From the NCBI RefSeq assembly GCF_002423035.1, contig NZ_DIUM01000138.1:1-35131 (forward strand): a DNA stretch of 35,131 nucleotides, read 5' to 3'. This DNA is from Thiocapsa sp. UBA6158 (GTDB lineage Bacteria; Pseudomonadota; Gammaproteobacteria; Chromatiales; Chromatiaceae). Made by a program: the position numbers and the translations under genes. Positions 15,503-23,700 of this stretch are shown here, piece by piece. Under the pieces are notes generated by a model. The model had not been told where the DNA came from. It did not search any database and saw only the letters and a program-made list of their open reading frames with translations. Every line of letters begins with the position of its first letter. The stretch's first letter is position 1.

Positions 15503-15589
15503 CTAAACCGCGTCAGCTCCGACGCTCCTGCATGCAGTCGACACGGATCCAATCCAAGAACAATGCATATCACTCCGGACGCGGTTTAG
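15503..15589 (-). repeat. palindrome-ended repeat R14, class A, reverse, abutting ilvA
   Basis: 87 bp, CTAAACCGCG to CGCGGTTTAG. Its last base immediately precedes the ilvA ATG (15590), so the whole ilvA ribosome-binding region is repeat sequence. GGACGCGG at 15577-15584 is the only purine-rich candidate site. Confidence 0.9.
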
Positions 15590-17122
15590 ATGCCCGACGC
15601 CTATATCGAACGGATACTGCGTGCTCGCGTCTACGATGTGGCGCACGAGACACCCCTGACGCATGCGCCGCAGCTCTCCTCGCGGCTCGAGAACGCGGTC
15701 TTTCTCAAGCGCGAGGACCTGCAGCCCGTCTTCTCGTTCAAGCTGCGCGGGGCCTACAACAAACTGATCCACCTGGATCCGGAGGTCCGCGCGCGCGGCG
15801 TGATCGCGGCCAGCGCGGGCAATCATGCACAGGGGGTTGCGCTCGGTGCCGCCAAGCTCGGGGTGCCGGCGATCATCGTCATGCCGCGGACCACGCCTGC
15901 CATCAAGGTGCGCGCGGTGCGCCGTCTCGGCGGCAAGGCCGTCCTGCATGGCGACTCCTACGACGAGGCCTTCGCCCATGCGATGACCTTGGTTGCGGAG
16001 AAGGGGCTGACCTTTCTACACCCCTTCGATGACCCCGACGTGATCGCCGGTCAAGGGACGATCGGGATGGAGATCCTGCGCCAGCATCCGGTCCCGCCCT
16101 ATGCGATCTTCGTCCCGGTGGGCGGCGGCGGATTGATCGCGGGTGTTGCGGCCTACGTCAAATGGTTGATGCCGGAGGTGCGCATCATCGGTGTGGAGCC
16201 GCAGGATGCGCCCACGCTGCATGCGGCGCTCGCCGCAGGGCGGCGCGTCGAGCTGGCGCAGGTCGGGCTCTTTGCCGACGGCGTGGCCGTAAAGCTGATC
16301 GGCGAGGAGACCTTCCGAATCGCCCGAGAACGCGTCGACGAGGTCGTGCTCGTGAGCACCGACGAGATCTGCGCCGCGGTCAAAGACATCTTCGACGATA
16401 CCCGCGGGATCGCCGAGCCGGCCGGTGCGCTCGCGGTCGCCGGCATGAAGCGGTATGTCGAGACGCACGGGATCAAGGGCGAGCATCTGATCGCGATCGA
16501 GAGCGGCGCCAACGTCAATTTCGATCGGCTGCGCCATATCGCCGAGCGCGCCGAGCTCGGCGAGCGGCGCGAGGCGTTGCTCGCGGTCGAGATCCCCGAG
16601 CGCCCAGGCAGCTTTCTGGCCTTCTGCCGCGTGATCGGGCGGCGTCAGATCACCGAGTTCAACTATCGCTACTCGGATCAGTCACGGGCGCAGGTCTTCG
16701 TCGGCGTGGAGCTTGCGCGTGGGGACGAGGAGCGTGCCGAGCTGATCGGCCGCCTGGTGGAAAAAGGTTTCGGCGTGCTCGACATGACCGAGAACGAGAC
16801 GGCCAAGCTGCATATCCGCTACATGGTCGGCGGGCATGCCGAAGGCATCGAGTGCGAGACCCTGGTGCGCTTCGAGTTCCCCGAGCGCCCGGGCGCGTTG
16901 CTGGATTTTCTCTCGGCACTGGGGAGGCGTTGGAACATCACACTCTTTCACTACCGCAACCACGGCGCGGCCTACGGGCGAGTCCTGATGGGTGCCCAGA
17001 TTCCGCCGGATGATACGGATGCCTTTCGCGAGGCGCTCGATACCTTGGGTTACCAATACTGGGAAGAGACCGAGAACCCGGCCTATCGGCTCTTTGCCGG
17101 ATCTAAAGCGCGCGCGATTTAA
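15590..17122 (+). CDS. ilvA: threonine deaminase, biosynthetic
   Basis: IlvA converts threonine to 2-oxobutanoate, the first step of isoleucine synthesis. It is a PLP enzyme; Lys51 in PVFSFKLRGAYNK is the Schiff-base lysine, ASAGNHAQGVAL binds substrate and VPVGGGGLIAGVA holds the PLP phosphate. Two C-terminal ACT-like domains (about residues 335-410 and 425-505) carry isoleucine and valine allostery. Length is 510 aa. The start MPDAYIERILRARVYDVA aligns with homologs. The start codon directly abuts repeat R14, without a good ribosome site. The last residues (GSKARAI) extend past the usual end, next to the 16-bp edge motif of the accessory block. Confidence 0.96.
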   Translation: MPDAYIERILRARVYDVAHETPLTHAPQLSSRLENAVFLKREDLQPVFSFKLRGAYNKLIHLDPEVRARGVIAASAGNHAQGVALGAAKLGVPAIIVMPRTTPAIKVRAVRRLGGKAVLHGDSYDEAFAHAMTLVAEKGLTFLHPFDDPDVIAGQGTIGMEILRQHPVPPYAIFVPVGGGGLIAGVAAYVKWLMPEVRIIGVEPQDAPTLHAALAAGRRVELAQVGLFADGVAVKLIGEETFRIARERVDEVVLVSTDEICAAVKDIFDDTRGIAEPAGALAVAGMKRYVETHGIKGEHLIAIESGANVNFDRLRHIAERAELGERREALLAVEIPERPGSFLAFCRVIGRRQITEFNYRYSDQSRAQVFVGVELARGDEERAELIGRLVEKGFGVLDMTENETAKLHIRYMVGGHAEGIECETLVRFEFPERPGALLDFLSALGRRWNITLFHYRNHGAAYGRVLMGAQIPPDDTDAFREALDTLGYQYWEETENPAYRLFAGSKARAI

Positions 17123-17136
17123 CCTAGATCCGGCAG
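17121..17136 (+). repeat. 16-bp edge motif, left copy
   Basis: AACCTAGATCCGGCAG, starting inside the ilvA TAA stop. The same 16 bp occur in inverted orientation at 32190-32205, at the end of fau. The two copies bracket the accessory block. Confidence 0.5.
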
Positions 17137-17394
17137 GATGTTCTGCCGTTCTCCGATGGCTGTCGGGAAGGGCGCAACGCCCGCGACGCCCTCGCGTCCT
17201 TGCGCGAGCAGTGCATGACGCACGACATCGGATGGATTGACGACGCGGACATCACGGGATTCTTCGACAACATCGACTGGGGCTGGTGACGGAGTTTCAT
17301 CCGGCAACGGATCAATGAGGGTGGGAGACTGCGGCTGATCGGCCGAGGGTTGAACGCCGGCATCATGGAAGGAGAGCACCTCAGCTACGTCTGA
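17137..17394 (+). pseudogene. group II intron reverse transcriptase/maturase fragment
   Basis: Reading from 17149 gives SDGCREGRNARDALASLREQ, then GWIDDADITGFFDNIDWG, a TGA at the next-but-one codon, then RSFIRQRINEGGRLRLIGRG and LNAGIMEGEHLSYV before a second TGA. This follows the RT signature of LtrA-type maturases (SYGFRPGRSAHDAL..., DADVSGFFD-ID, LIGKWLNAG). The YADD-containing core, maturase domain and N-terminus are missing. The normal D-I-x-G-F-F-D motif is kept, but two in-frame stops make it non-functional. Confidence 0.75.
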
Positions 17395-17454
17395 TCGTTT
17401 GCAGGGTAGCGCAGTGATGCGCCGGAATGCGTGTTGGGATCCCGGTTTCCCGAG

Positions 17455-17487
17455 GAACCGGATGACCGAATTGGTCACATCCGGATC
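17455..17487 (+). other. group II intron domain V-like hairpin
   Basis: GAACCGGATGACC-GAAT-TGGTCACATCCGGATC folds as the ~34-nt domain V stem with a GNRA-like loop and 2-nt bulge. The usual catalytic AGC (GAGCCGG) reads AAC here, so splicing activity should be lost. A domain VI-like segment ending in CTACCCGG follows to about 17524. With the RT fragment this marks an internally deleted group II intron. Confidence 0.6.
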
Positions 17488-17588
17488 TGTGGGGGGGATG
17501 GTTCAGTCATGGCTGTCTCTACCCGGAGACGCCCGTCACGGGCCGTTTTTGGCCCGCGGGCAAGTACACATTGCGGCTGGTTCGACGG

Positions 17589-18160
17589 CTACGCCGGGGC
17601 CGGCAGCGCGGCCGGCGGTTGCAGTTGGCGGCCGTTGAGGTACTTCACCAGCGCACGCGAGAGCATCCGGTATCAGCATTGCAGGGGACTCAACTGCTCC
17701 GCAGTTCGGCGCAGGGTGCCGAAGAAGGCCGCGACCTCGCGGCAGGTCGCCTCCACCCACCCGGCTTCGGCATGGGGATGGCTGATGGTCAGGCGCGTCT
17801 GCCCGCCGTGACGGGTCAGTCGCGCCGGTGCGCTGAGCAGCAGCGGGCGGCTGGTGATGGCCTCGGTGTGCCGAGTCGGGTCGGCCAGGCGCACGAACAG
17901 GCTCCACCAGTTGTCGGTCAGCGCGGTGATGCACGCCCAGCACCGGGGCCACGCAGGCGTCGAGGTGCTTCTGCAGCCAGGCGACCCCGTCGGCTTCATC
18001 GAGCCGGCGCAGGTTGCGGCGCACCGCGTCCTCGCTGACCACCGCCTCCATGCCCAGCAGGGCGGCGTTGATGGACGTTAGGCAAGGTGTAACTGCTCTT
18101 TTTAGGCTGAAAGATGCGATCGGCGATGTCGCGGGTGGTGTTTTCATAGACGGTGCGGGC
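17589..18160 (-). pseudogene. internally deleted DDE-type transposase
   Basis: The minus strand holds two parts of one transposase in shifting frames. The N-terminal part (about 18160-17950) reads ENTTRDIADRIFQPKKSSYT, then AALLGMEAVVSEDAVRRNLR and LDEADGVAWLQKHLDACVAP. It jumps straight to a C-terminal part, NWWSLFVRLADP, EAITSRPLLLSAPARLTRHG, AAFFGTLRRTAEQLSPLQ, ending SRALVKYLNGRQLQPPAALP. The middle with the catalytic DDE residues is deleted, and there are at least two frameshifts. IS family was not assigned. It abuts the GGDEF fragment, consistent with insertion into that gene. Confidence 0.65.
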
Positions 18161-18171
18161 GCGCGCCTGTA

Positions 18172-18562
18172 GACCACTTTAAGGCCTTCAACGACAGCCA
18201 GGGCCATCAGGCCGGCGACGACTGCCTGCGCCGCATCGCGGCCACCCTGTCTGAGAAGCTCAAGCGCGCCGAGGACTTCGTCGCGCGCTACGGCGGCGAG
18301 GAGTTCGTTTGCCTGCTGCCCGGGGTGAGCCGGGAGGGGCTGGCCTCGATCGCCGAACAGTTGCGGGCGGCGGTGGAGGCCTTGCACATCCCCCATGGGG
18401 CCTCTGCCTGCCACCAGCCCCTGGGTGACCATCAGTCTCGGGGCGGCCCTGCGCCAGCCTACGCCCGAGGCGCCCCCGAGCAGCCTCATCGATGCGGCGG
18501 ATGCACAGCTCTATGCCGCAAAGACCCTCGGCCGCAACCGGGTCTGTCTCGCCGACCCATGA
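18172..18562 (+). pseudogene. GGDEF (diguanylate cyclase) domain fragment
   Basis: The frame from 18172 reads DHFKAFNDSQGHQAGDDCLR, then EDFVARYGGEEFVCLLPGVS (GGEEF intact) up to about 18390. A frameshift follows, then VTISLGAALRQPTPEAPPSS and DAADAQLYAAKTLGRNRVCL to the stop. The N-terminal sensor part is missing and replaced by the transposase remnant. It is a remnant only, converging with the hemerythrin-fused protein gene. Confidence 0.75.
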
Positions 18563-18580
18563 TGTGCTCGAGTGCGGCGT

Positions 18581-18616
18581 CCATCGCCCCATCCATCGCC
18601 CCATCCGTCGCCTCAT
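18581..18616. repeat. three 12-bp tandem repeats
   Basis: CCATCGCCCCAT twice, then a diverged CCGTCGCCTCAT, between the GGDEF fragment and the next gene. They overlap the stop codon of the hemerythrin-fused gene (18613-18615), so copy-number change would alter that gene's end. Confidence 0.6.
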
Positions 18617-21600
18617 TGGGACGCGGCCTGCCCCGTCTGCGCAAACAAGGGGAAAAAGTCGCGGTCCTCATGCAGCAGATGACGCGCGACCACCTCCTGG
18701 GATAAGAATTCCGCCAGCTGGCCGAAGCGCAGCCGGCCCTGCTCGACCTCGGTGCGCAGCGCGAGCGCCCGCTCGAGCAGCTGTTTGTGCAGGGCGCTGT
18801 GGCGCTCGAGGCCCGCATAGCCCTGCTGGCGCAGGAGCACCTCCTCGTGGGCAAAATGCGCCGCGACGTGCTCGAGGAGGGCATCCAGGGTGGGGATGAG
18901 GTTGGCGGGCGCCGGATCGATGATGGCCAGGTCCAGCAGCGCATTGGCCAGCTGGAACAGCGCGCGGTGCTCCTCGTCGATCTGCGGCTCGCCGCAGTCA
19001 TAGCTGGGGCGCCAGAGCAGATGCAGGCTGGCCGCCGCGTCGAGGCTGACGCTGGCCAGGGTGTGCCAGGGGCGGTTGCGGGGCCAGTCGCCGAGCCAGG
19101 GCAGGACCTGCTCCGCGGGCATCGGCCGCGCGATCCCATAGCCCTGGGCATATTGGCAGCCCAGCCGGTGCAGCATCTGTCCGATCTCCACCGACTCGAC
19201 CCCCTCGGCAAGCGCCGGCCGTTGCAGGGCCTTGGCCATGCGCACGACCCCTTCGACGATGGCTAGGTCTTCGGGATTGTCGAGCATGTTGCGCACGAAG
19301 TGCCGATCGATCTTGACGATGTCGATGGGCAATTGATGAAAGTAGGCCAGCGATGAGTAGCCCGTGCCGAAGTCGTCCAGGGAGAAGCGCACGCCCAGCT
19401 CCCGGCAGGCGCGCATCACCTCGGCGGCGGCGTTGACGTTCTCCAGGGCGGCGATCTCCAGGAGCTCGATCTCGAGCTGAACAGCGCCGTCCTTGCAATG
19501 CTCGGCCAGCGCGCGGGCGAGAAAGGCGCTGAAGCTCGGCTCCTGAATCTGCCGCGGACTGATGTTGAGGCTCACGGGCAGATCGACACCCTGACGGTGC
19601 CAGGCCTGCTGCTGCGCCAGGGCAGTGTCGATCACCCATTCGCCCAGGGCGGTCTCGAGCGGGGTGTCCTTGATCTGCGGCAGGAAGCGCTCCGGCGCAA
19701 GCATGCCCTGGCGCGGGTGCTGCCAGCGCACCAGCCCTTCCACGCCGAGCACGCTGCCGTCGCTCAGCGCGACCTTGGGCTGGTAATGCAGCCGCAGCTG
19801 TCCGGCCTGCAGGGCCTGGGCGAAGTCCTGGCGCCATTGCCGGCGCTGGCGCTCTGCGTGATCCTGGATCGGGTCATAGAGGTGATAGCCGCCCTTGTTC
19901 CGGCCCTTGGCCCGGAACAGGGCCTCGTGGGCGTGCTGCAGCAGGGCATCGGGTCCGGCACTGTCGGTCGGAAACAGGGTAAGCCCCAGGCTGGCGGAGA
20001 GGTGCAGCCGATGTCCCTGCACCTCGATGGGCTGATTGACTTGTTTCAGGATCCCTTGCACCAACTCCAGGGCAGCGAAGGGCGAGCTCAGGCCGGTGAG
20101 CAGGAGGCCAAACTCGTCGCCGCCGACGCGTGCCAGCGCATCCCGGGCACGGAGGCACCCCTGCAGACGCTCGGCCAGCGCGCACAACAGCGCATCGCCG
20201 AACGCGTGCCCGTAGCTGTCGTTGATCGGCTTGAAGTCATCGAGGTTGAGGTAGCAGACCGCGACCAATTGATCGGTTCCGCTGGCTGCGTCTATCGCCT
20301 GGCGCAGCCGCTCGATGAGGGCGCGGCGGTTGGGCAGGCCGGTGAGTTCGTCGGAATGGGCCAGGTATTCGAGGCGGGCCTGAGCGCGCTTCTGCTCGGT
20401 GATGTCCAGGGAGATCACATGCAGCAGGGCCTTGCCGCCCTGGCGGATGGGGGTCAGGATCGTAGAGGTGAAAAACGCCTTGCCGTGGGCATCGATGTTC
20501 TGCCATTCGAAGCTGTGTGATCCGTTTTCCTCGGCCAGACGGATCATCTCGGCTGCCTTATCCGCGGATGGCGTGCCGTCGGGCTGCATCGGGGTGGAGA
20601 AGTCCAACGGCGAGCGTCCCAGCAAGTCCTCCATCTGTTGCAGCCCCAACATGTGCAGGGCGGCCCGGTTGCCTGCGATATAACGCCCGTCCTCCAAGAT
20701 CACGCTGGGCTGAGGCGAATCCTCGAACAAGTGCCGGAAGCGCACTTCGCTCGCGCGCAGCGCGGCGTTGGCCGCTTCGAGCGCGTGCGTGCGCTGCTCG
20801 ACCTTACGCTCGAGGGTGGCGTTGAGTGCGCGGATCTCCTCTTCCATGGTGCGCCGTTTGCTGATGTCCTCCACCACGATGTTGATGCCCGTCACCGCTC
20901 CGCGCGCATCCAGTAACGGATAGTAGTGCTCCAGATGCGTGCGCGAGCGGCCGGTGTGCGGATCGGGCTTGCCGTGGATCTCCTGGTTGCGCAGCGGCTT
21001 GCCGGTGGCGAGCACCATGCGCAGCTTCGGCTCGATCGCATCGGCGAGCTGGGGCACCAGCTCGCGCAGCGCGCGCCCAAGATGGGCCGCGACGGGCTGT
21101 CCGTTCATTTCGGCCAGGCGCTGATTCAGGCGCAGATAGCGCAGCTGCGTATCCAGGACCGCGAGGCCGACCGGCGCGGTGTCGTAATAGGTCTGGATCT
21201 CGGCCAACTGTCGCCGCGTGATCTCCTCGCTCGCCCGCAGGCGCTGCTCGCTGTCTTTGCGCGCCGTGCTGTCGAGGGTGACGCCGCCCATGCGCTCGAC
21301 CGCTCCGTCGGCCGACCGATACACCCGGCCCATGGCGCTGATCCAACGCGGCGTCCCATCGGGCAGGCGGATGCGGTACTCGGTCGCATAGTCTGCGCCC
21401 GTTTCGAGGGAGTGCGCCACGAGCCGGGCGACGCGCTCGCGCTCCTGCGGGTGCAGCGTTGCGAGGAAGCAGTCATAGGACACCGGCGCATCCAGCGGCA
21501 AGCCAAACATCAGCTTGCATTGCTCCGAGAAGAACAACGCCTGGGTGCGTAGATCCCAGCTCCAGATGCCGACCTTGGCGCCATCGATGGCCAAGCGCAG

Positions 21601-21789
21601 CCGCTCCTCGCTCTGGCGCAACTGCTGCTCCACCTGGCGAAGCGCATCGAGCTGGGCCTGCAGCGCCGCGGTTCGCTCCGCGACGCGCTGCTCCAGGGCA
21701 TCGGTCGGGTGCGGGAGCTGCGATGCGGGCGTTGAAGGCGCCTGCGCGGGCCTTGGGCTGACTGGGTGGTTTTCCTGGCCTGTGTCCAT
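18613..21789 (-). CDS. PAS-PAS-PAS-GGDEF-EAL-hemerythrin c-di-GMP protein
   Basis: A 1058-residue cytoplasmic protein without membrane segments. Order: N-terminal coiled coil (33-65), three PAS-like domains (about 65-190, 195-310, 350-465), GGDEF (470-640), EAL (655-900), bacteriohemerythrin (925-1050). The GGDEF motif is at 556-560, with an RxxD inhibitory site five residues before it. The first metal-ligand position of the xLDxFK motif is Asn515 instead of Asp, which suggests reduced cyclase activity. The EAL signature is EGL (684-686), but the downstream DDFGTGYSS, KIDRHFV, AEGVES and QGYG motifs are intact. The hemerythrin part keeps a complete O2-binding set: IDEEH, HFAHE, HSALH and HLLHED. 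Inferred role: turnover of c-di-GMP in response to oxygen. Last gene of the minus-strand cluster. Confidence 0.9.
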   Translation of the reverse strand: MDTGQENHPVSPRPAQAPSTPASQLPHPTDALEQRVAERTAALQAQLDALRQVEQQLRQSEERLRLAIDGAKVGIWSWDLRTQALFFSEQCKLMFGLPLDAPVSYDCFLATLHPQERERVARLVAHSLETGADYATEYRIRLPDGTPRWISAMGRVYRSADGAVERMGGVTLDSTARKDSEQRLRASEEITRRQLAEIQTYYDTAPVGLAVLDTQLRYLRLNQRLAEMNGQPVAAHLGRALRELVPQLADAIEPKLRMVLATGKPLRNQEIHGKPDPHTGRSRTHLEHYYPLLDARGAVTGINIVVEDISKRRTMEEEIRALNATLERKVEQRTHALEAANAALRASEVRFRHLFEDSPQPSVILEDGRYIAGNRAALHMLGLQQMEDLLGRSPLDFSTPMQPDGTPSADKAAEMIRLAEENGSHSFEWQNIDAHGKAFFTSTILTPIRQGGKALLHVISLDITEQKRAQARLEYLAHSDELTGLPNRRALIERLRQAIDAASGTDQLVAVCYLNLDDFKPINDSYGHAFGDALLCALAERLQGCLRARDALARVGGDEFGLLLTGLSSPFAALELVQGILKQVNQPIEVQGHRLHLSASLGLTLFPTDSAGPDALLQHAHEALFRAKGRNKGGYHLYDPIQDHAERQRRQWRQDFAQALQAGQLRLHYQPKVALSDGSVLGVEGLVRWQHPRQGMLAPERFLPQIKDTPLETALGEWVIDTALAQQQAWHRQGVDLPVSLNISPRQIQEPSFSAFLARALAEHCKDGAVQLEIELLEIAALENVNAAAEVMRACRELGVRFSLDDFGTGYSSLAYFHQLPIDIVKIDRHFVRNMLDNPEDLAIVEGVVRMAKALQRPALAEGVESVEIGQMLHRLGCQYAQGYGIARPMPAEQVLPWLGDWPRNRPWHTLASVSLDAAASLHLLWRPSYDCGEPQIDEEHRALFQLANALLDLAIIDPAPANLIPTLDALLEHVAAHFAHEEVLLRQQGYAGLERHSALHKQLLERALALRTEVEQGRLRFGQLAEFLSQEVVARHLLHEDRDFFPLFAQTGQAASQ

Positions 21790-21820
21790 GGTGATTGTTC
21801 GTGTCCCCTTCGAGGATCGT

Positions 21821-21857
21821 GACCGGCCGACCTGCGCTCGACGCAGGCCGCTCGGTC
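21821..21857. other. hairpin between two c-di-GMP genes
   Basis: CCTGCG-CTCGA-CGCAGG within an outer GACCG/CGGTC pair, in the 85-bp gap between genes. There is no T-run. It may partly separate expression of the two genes. Confidence 0.3.
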
Positions 21858-21874
21858 AGCGACAGCCGTGATGC

Positions 21875-23674
21875 CTAATCTGTTGCCACACAGACCCGAT
21901 TGCGACCGGCAGACTTGGCTGCGTAAAGGGCGTCGTCGGCGCGCTTGAGCACGGTATCGAGCGTATCTTGCGGCAGAAACCCGGCGACACCGAAGCTCGC
22001 GGTCACCCGGCCGACCTGCGCGAAGGGCTGGCTCGCGATCAGCCGGCGCAGTTTCTCCGCCACCGGCTCGGCCTGTGCGAGCGTGCATTGCGGCAACAGC
22101 ACGGCGAACTCCTCCCCGCCCCAGCGCGCCAGCGCATCGACCGCGCGCAGCTGCGCGCGCACACGTTGGCTCAGCTCCACCAGCACCGTATCGCCCGCCT
22201 GGTGGCCATGGGTATCGTTGATCACTTTGAAATGATCGACGTCGAACAACAGCAGCGACATGGGCTCGGCGTAGCGGTGCAGGCGCGCGATTTCAGCCAG
22301 GATGACATCCTCGAATGACCAGCGGTTGTGCGCCCCCGTCAGCCGGTCCGTGGTGGCGAGCCGCTTGAGGTCCAGGTTGGCCTGCTTGAGGGCCTGCTCG
22401 GCGCGCACGCGCTCGGTGACATCGATCAGCACCCCTTCCCAGACCGTCGTGCCATCGGGCAGGTCACGCGGGATGGACTCGGCGGTGACCCAGCGCACCT
22501 CGCCCTTGACGATGACCCGCGTCTGTCCGAAGAACCGCCGCTTGGCGGCGAAGGCCTCGGCATTCAGACGCACCCAGTCGTCGAAGTCCTCGGGATGCAC
22601 GCCGGCAAAGGCCTTCATGGTGTCGCGCTGCGCCTCCTCGCGCTCGAGGCCGGTCAGCTCCAGGAAGCGCCGGCTCATGAAGGCGAACTGGGCCATCTCG
22701 GCGCCGGGCCTGAGCACCATGGTGTAGGTGCCGACCGGGATGGCCTCGGTGAGTTCATAGGCGGTGCGCTCCAGCGCCTCGCGCGTCGAGCGCAGGTCGC
22801 GCTCCGCTTGCCGCCGCTCACTGATGTCCATCAGCCCGATCAGCAGCCGGTCCGCGAGGACGATGGCGTTGATCAGCGTGTCGCGCACGCGCCCGTCCTT
22901 GCAGGTGACACGCAATTCCATGGACTCCACCTGGCCGGTCTCGTGGACCGCGCGCGCAACGGCCGCATCCCAGATCTCGAAGACCTCTCGGCGGTAGCCC
23001 GCGTCCGGGTAGGCCTGGTGCGCCCACTGCTCAACCGTGGGGATGTCCGCCAGGGTATAGCCGAAGGTCTGCACCATCTGCTGGTTCAGGAAGAGGATGC
23101 GCGGGCTGGCGTCCAGGGTGATGATGGCCACGGCCATGGGCAGGCCGTCGATCAGCCGGCGCAGCTCGGCCTCCTTGGCGGCCAGCTCGGCGGCGGCCCG
23201 GGTGCGCTCGGTCACATCGTCGAAGGCGGTGATGAGCAGGTCATCGACGACGGATGCGCTGATCCGCACAGTGCGCTCGGCGCCGTCTTTGCGCGTGACG
23301 CGAAACTCCCTCGCCTCGATCTGCCCGTTCCCGGCGGCGGCCCGGGCGACTGCGCCGTCCCACCACTCGGCGGCGCGGGCGCGATAGGCCGCGTCGGGAT
23401 AGGCGCGCCTGGCCCAGTCGGCGAGGGTGGGGATGTCCTGCGGGCTGTAGCCGAAGGTGCGCTCGAACTGGGCATTGCTGAACAGGATGCGACGATCGGG
23501 TGTCAGCGCGGCGACGGAGACGGCCGTGGGCAGATGCTCGAGCAGCCTGCGCTGTCTCGCCTCCGCGGCCTGCGCCTGCGCCTCGGCCCGCTTGCGGGCG
23601 CTGATGTCGTTCATCCGCTCGGTCAGATCCGGCGTCGTCTGACGCTCGGTTGGCGTCGGTGGTTGTTGATGCAT
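21875..23674 (-). CDS. PAS-containing diguanylate cyclase
   Basis: Makes c-di-GMP from two GTP. 599 aa from the ATG at 23674, which has an AAGGAT site. A TTG ten codons earlier overlaps the upstream stop but is less likely. There are three PAS-type domains (about 20-140, 150-265, 285-400), the first two showing similar FGY-S/T-DIPT-DWARRAYP-like repeats, so they arose by duplication. The GGDEF domain follows with FDVDHFKVINDTHGHQAGD (metal Asp present), GGEEF at 519-523, and an RxxD inhibitory site (RAVD) five residues before. No EAL domain. A dedicated cyclase that is probably active and feedback-inhibited. It is soluble, with no signal or membrane segment. Confidence 0.92.
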   Translation of the reverse strand: MHQQPPTPTERQTTPDLTERMNDISARKRAEAQAQAAEARQRRLLEHLPTAVSVAALTPDRRILFSNAQFERTFGYSPQDIPTLADWARRAYPDAAYRARAAEWWDGAVARAAAGNGQIEAREFRVTRKDGAERTVRISASVVDDLLITAFDDVTERTRAAAELAAKEAELRRLIDGLPMAVAIITLDASPRILFLNQQMVQTFGYTLADIPTVEQWAHQAYPDAGYRREVFEIWDAAVARAVHETGQVESMELRVTCKDGRVRDTLINAIVLADRLLIGLMDISERRQAERDLRSTREALERTAYELTEAIPVGTYTMVLRPGAEMAQFAFMSRRFLELTGLEREEAQRDTMKAFAGVHPEDFDDWVRLNAEAFAAKRRFFGQTRVIVKGEVRWVTAESIPRDLPDGTTVWEGVLIDVTERVRAEQALKQANLDLKRLATTDRLTGAHNRWSFEDVILAEIARLHRYAEPMSLLLFDVDHFKVINDTHGHQAGDTVLVELSQRVRAQLRAVDALARWGGEEFAVLLPQCTLAQAEPVAEKLRRLIASQPFAQVGRVTASFGVAGFLPQDTLDTVLKRADDALYAAKSAGRNRVCVATD

Positions 23675-23700
23675 ACGCGAGGATCCTTGATCGAAGGGGC

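Noticed and set aside
17536..18489. 317-residue minus-strand open frame as an intact gene
   Set aside because: It mixes antisense of the GGDEF fragment with out-of-frame transposase sequence; only parts match transposase, and in other frames.
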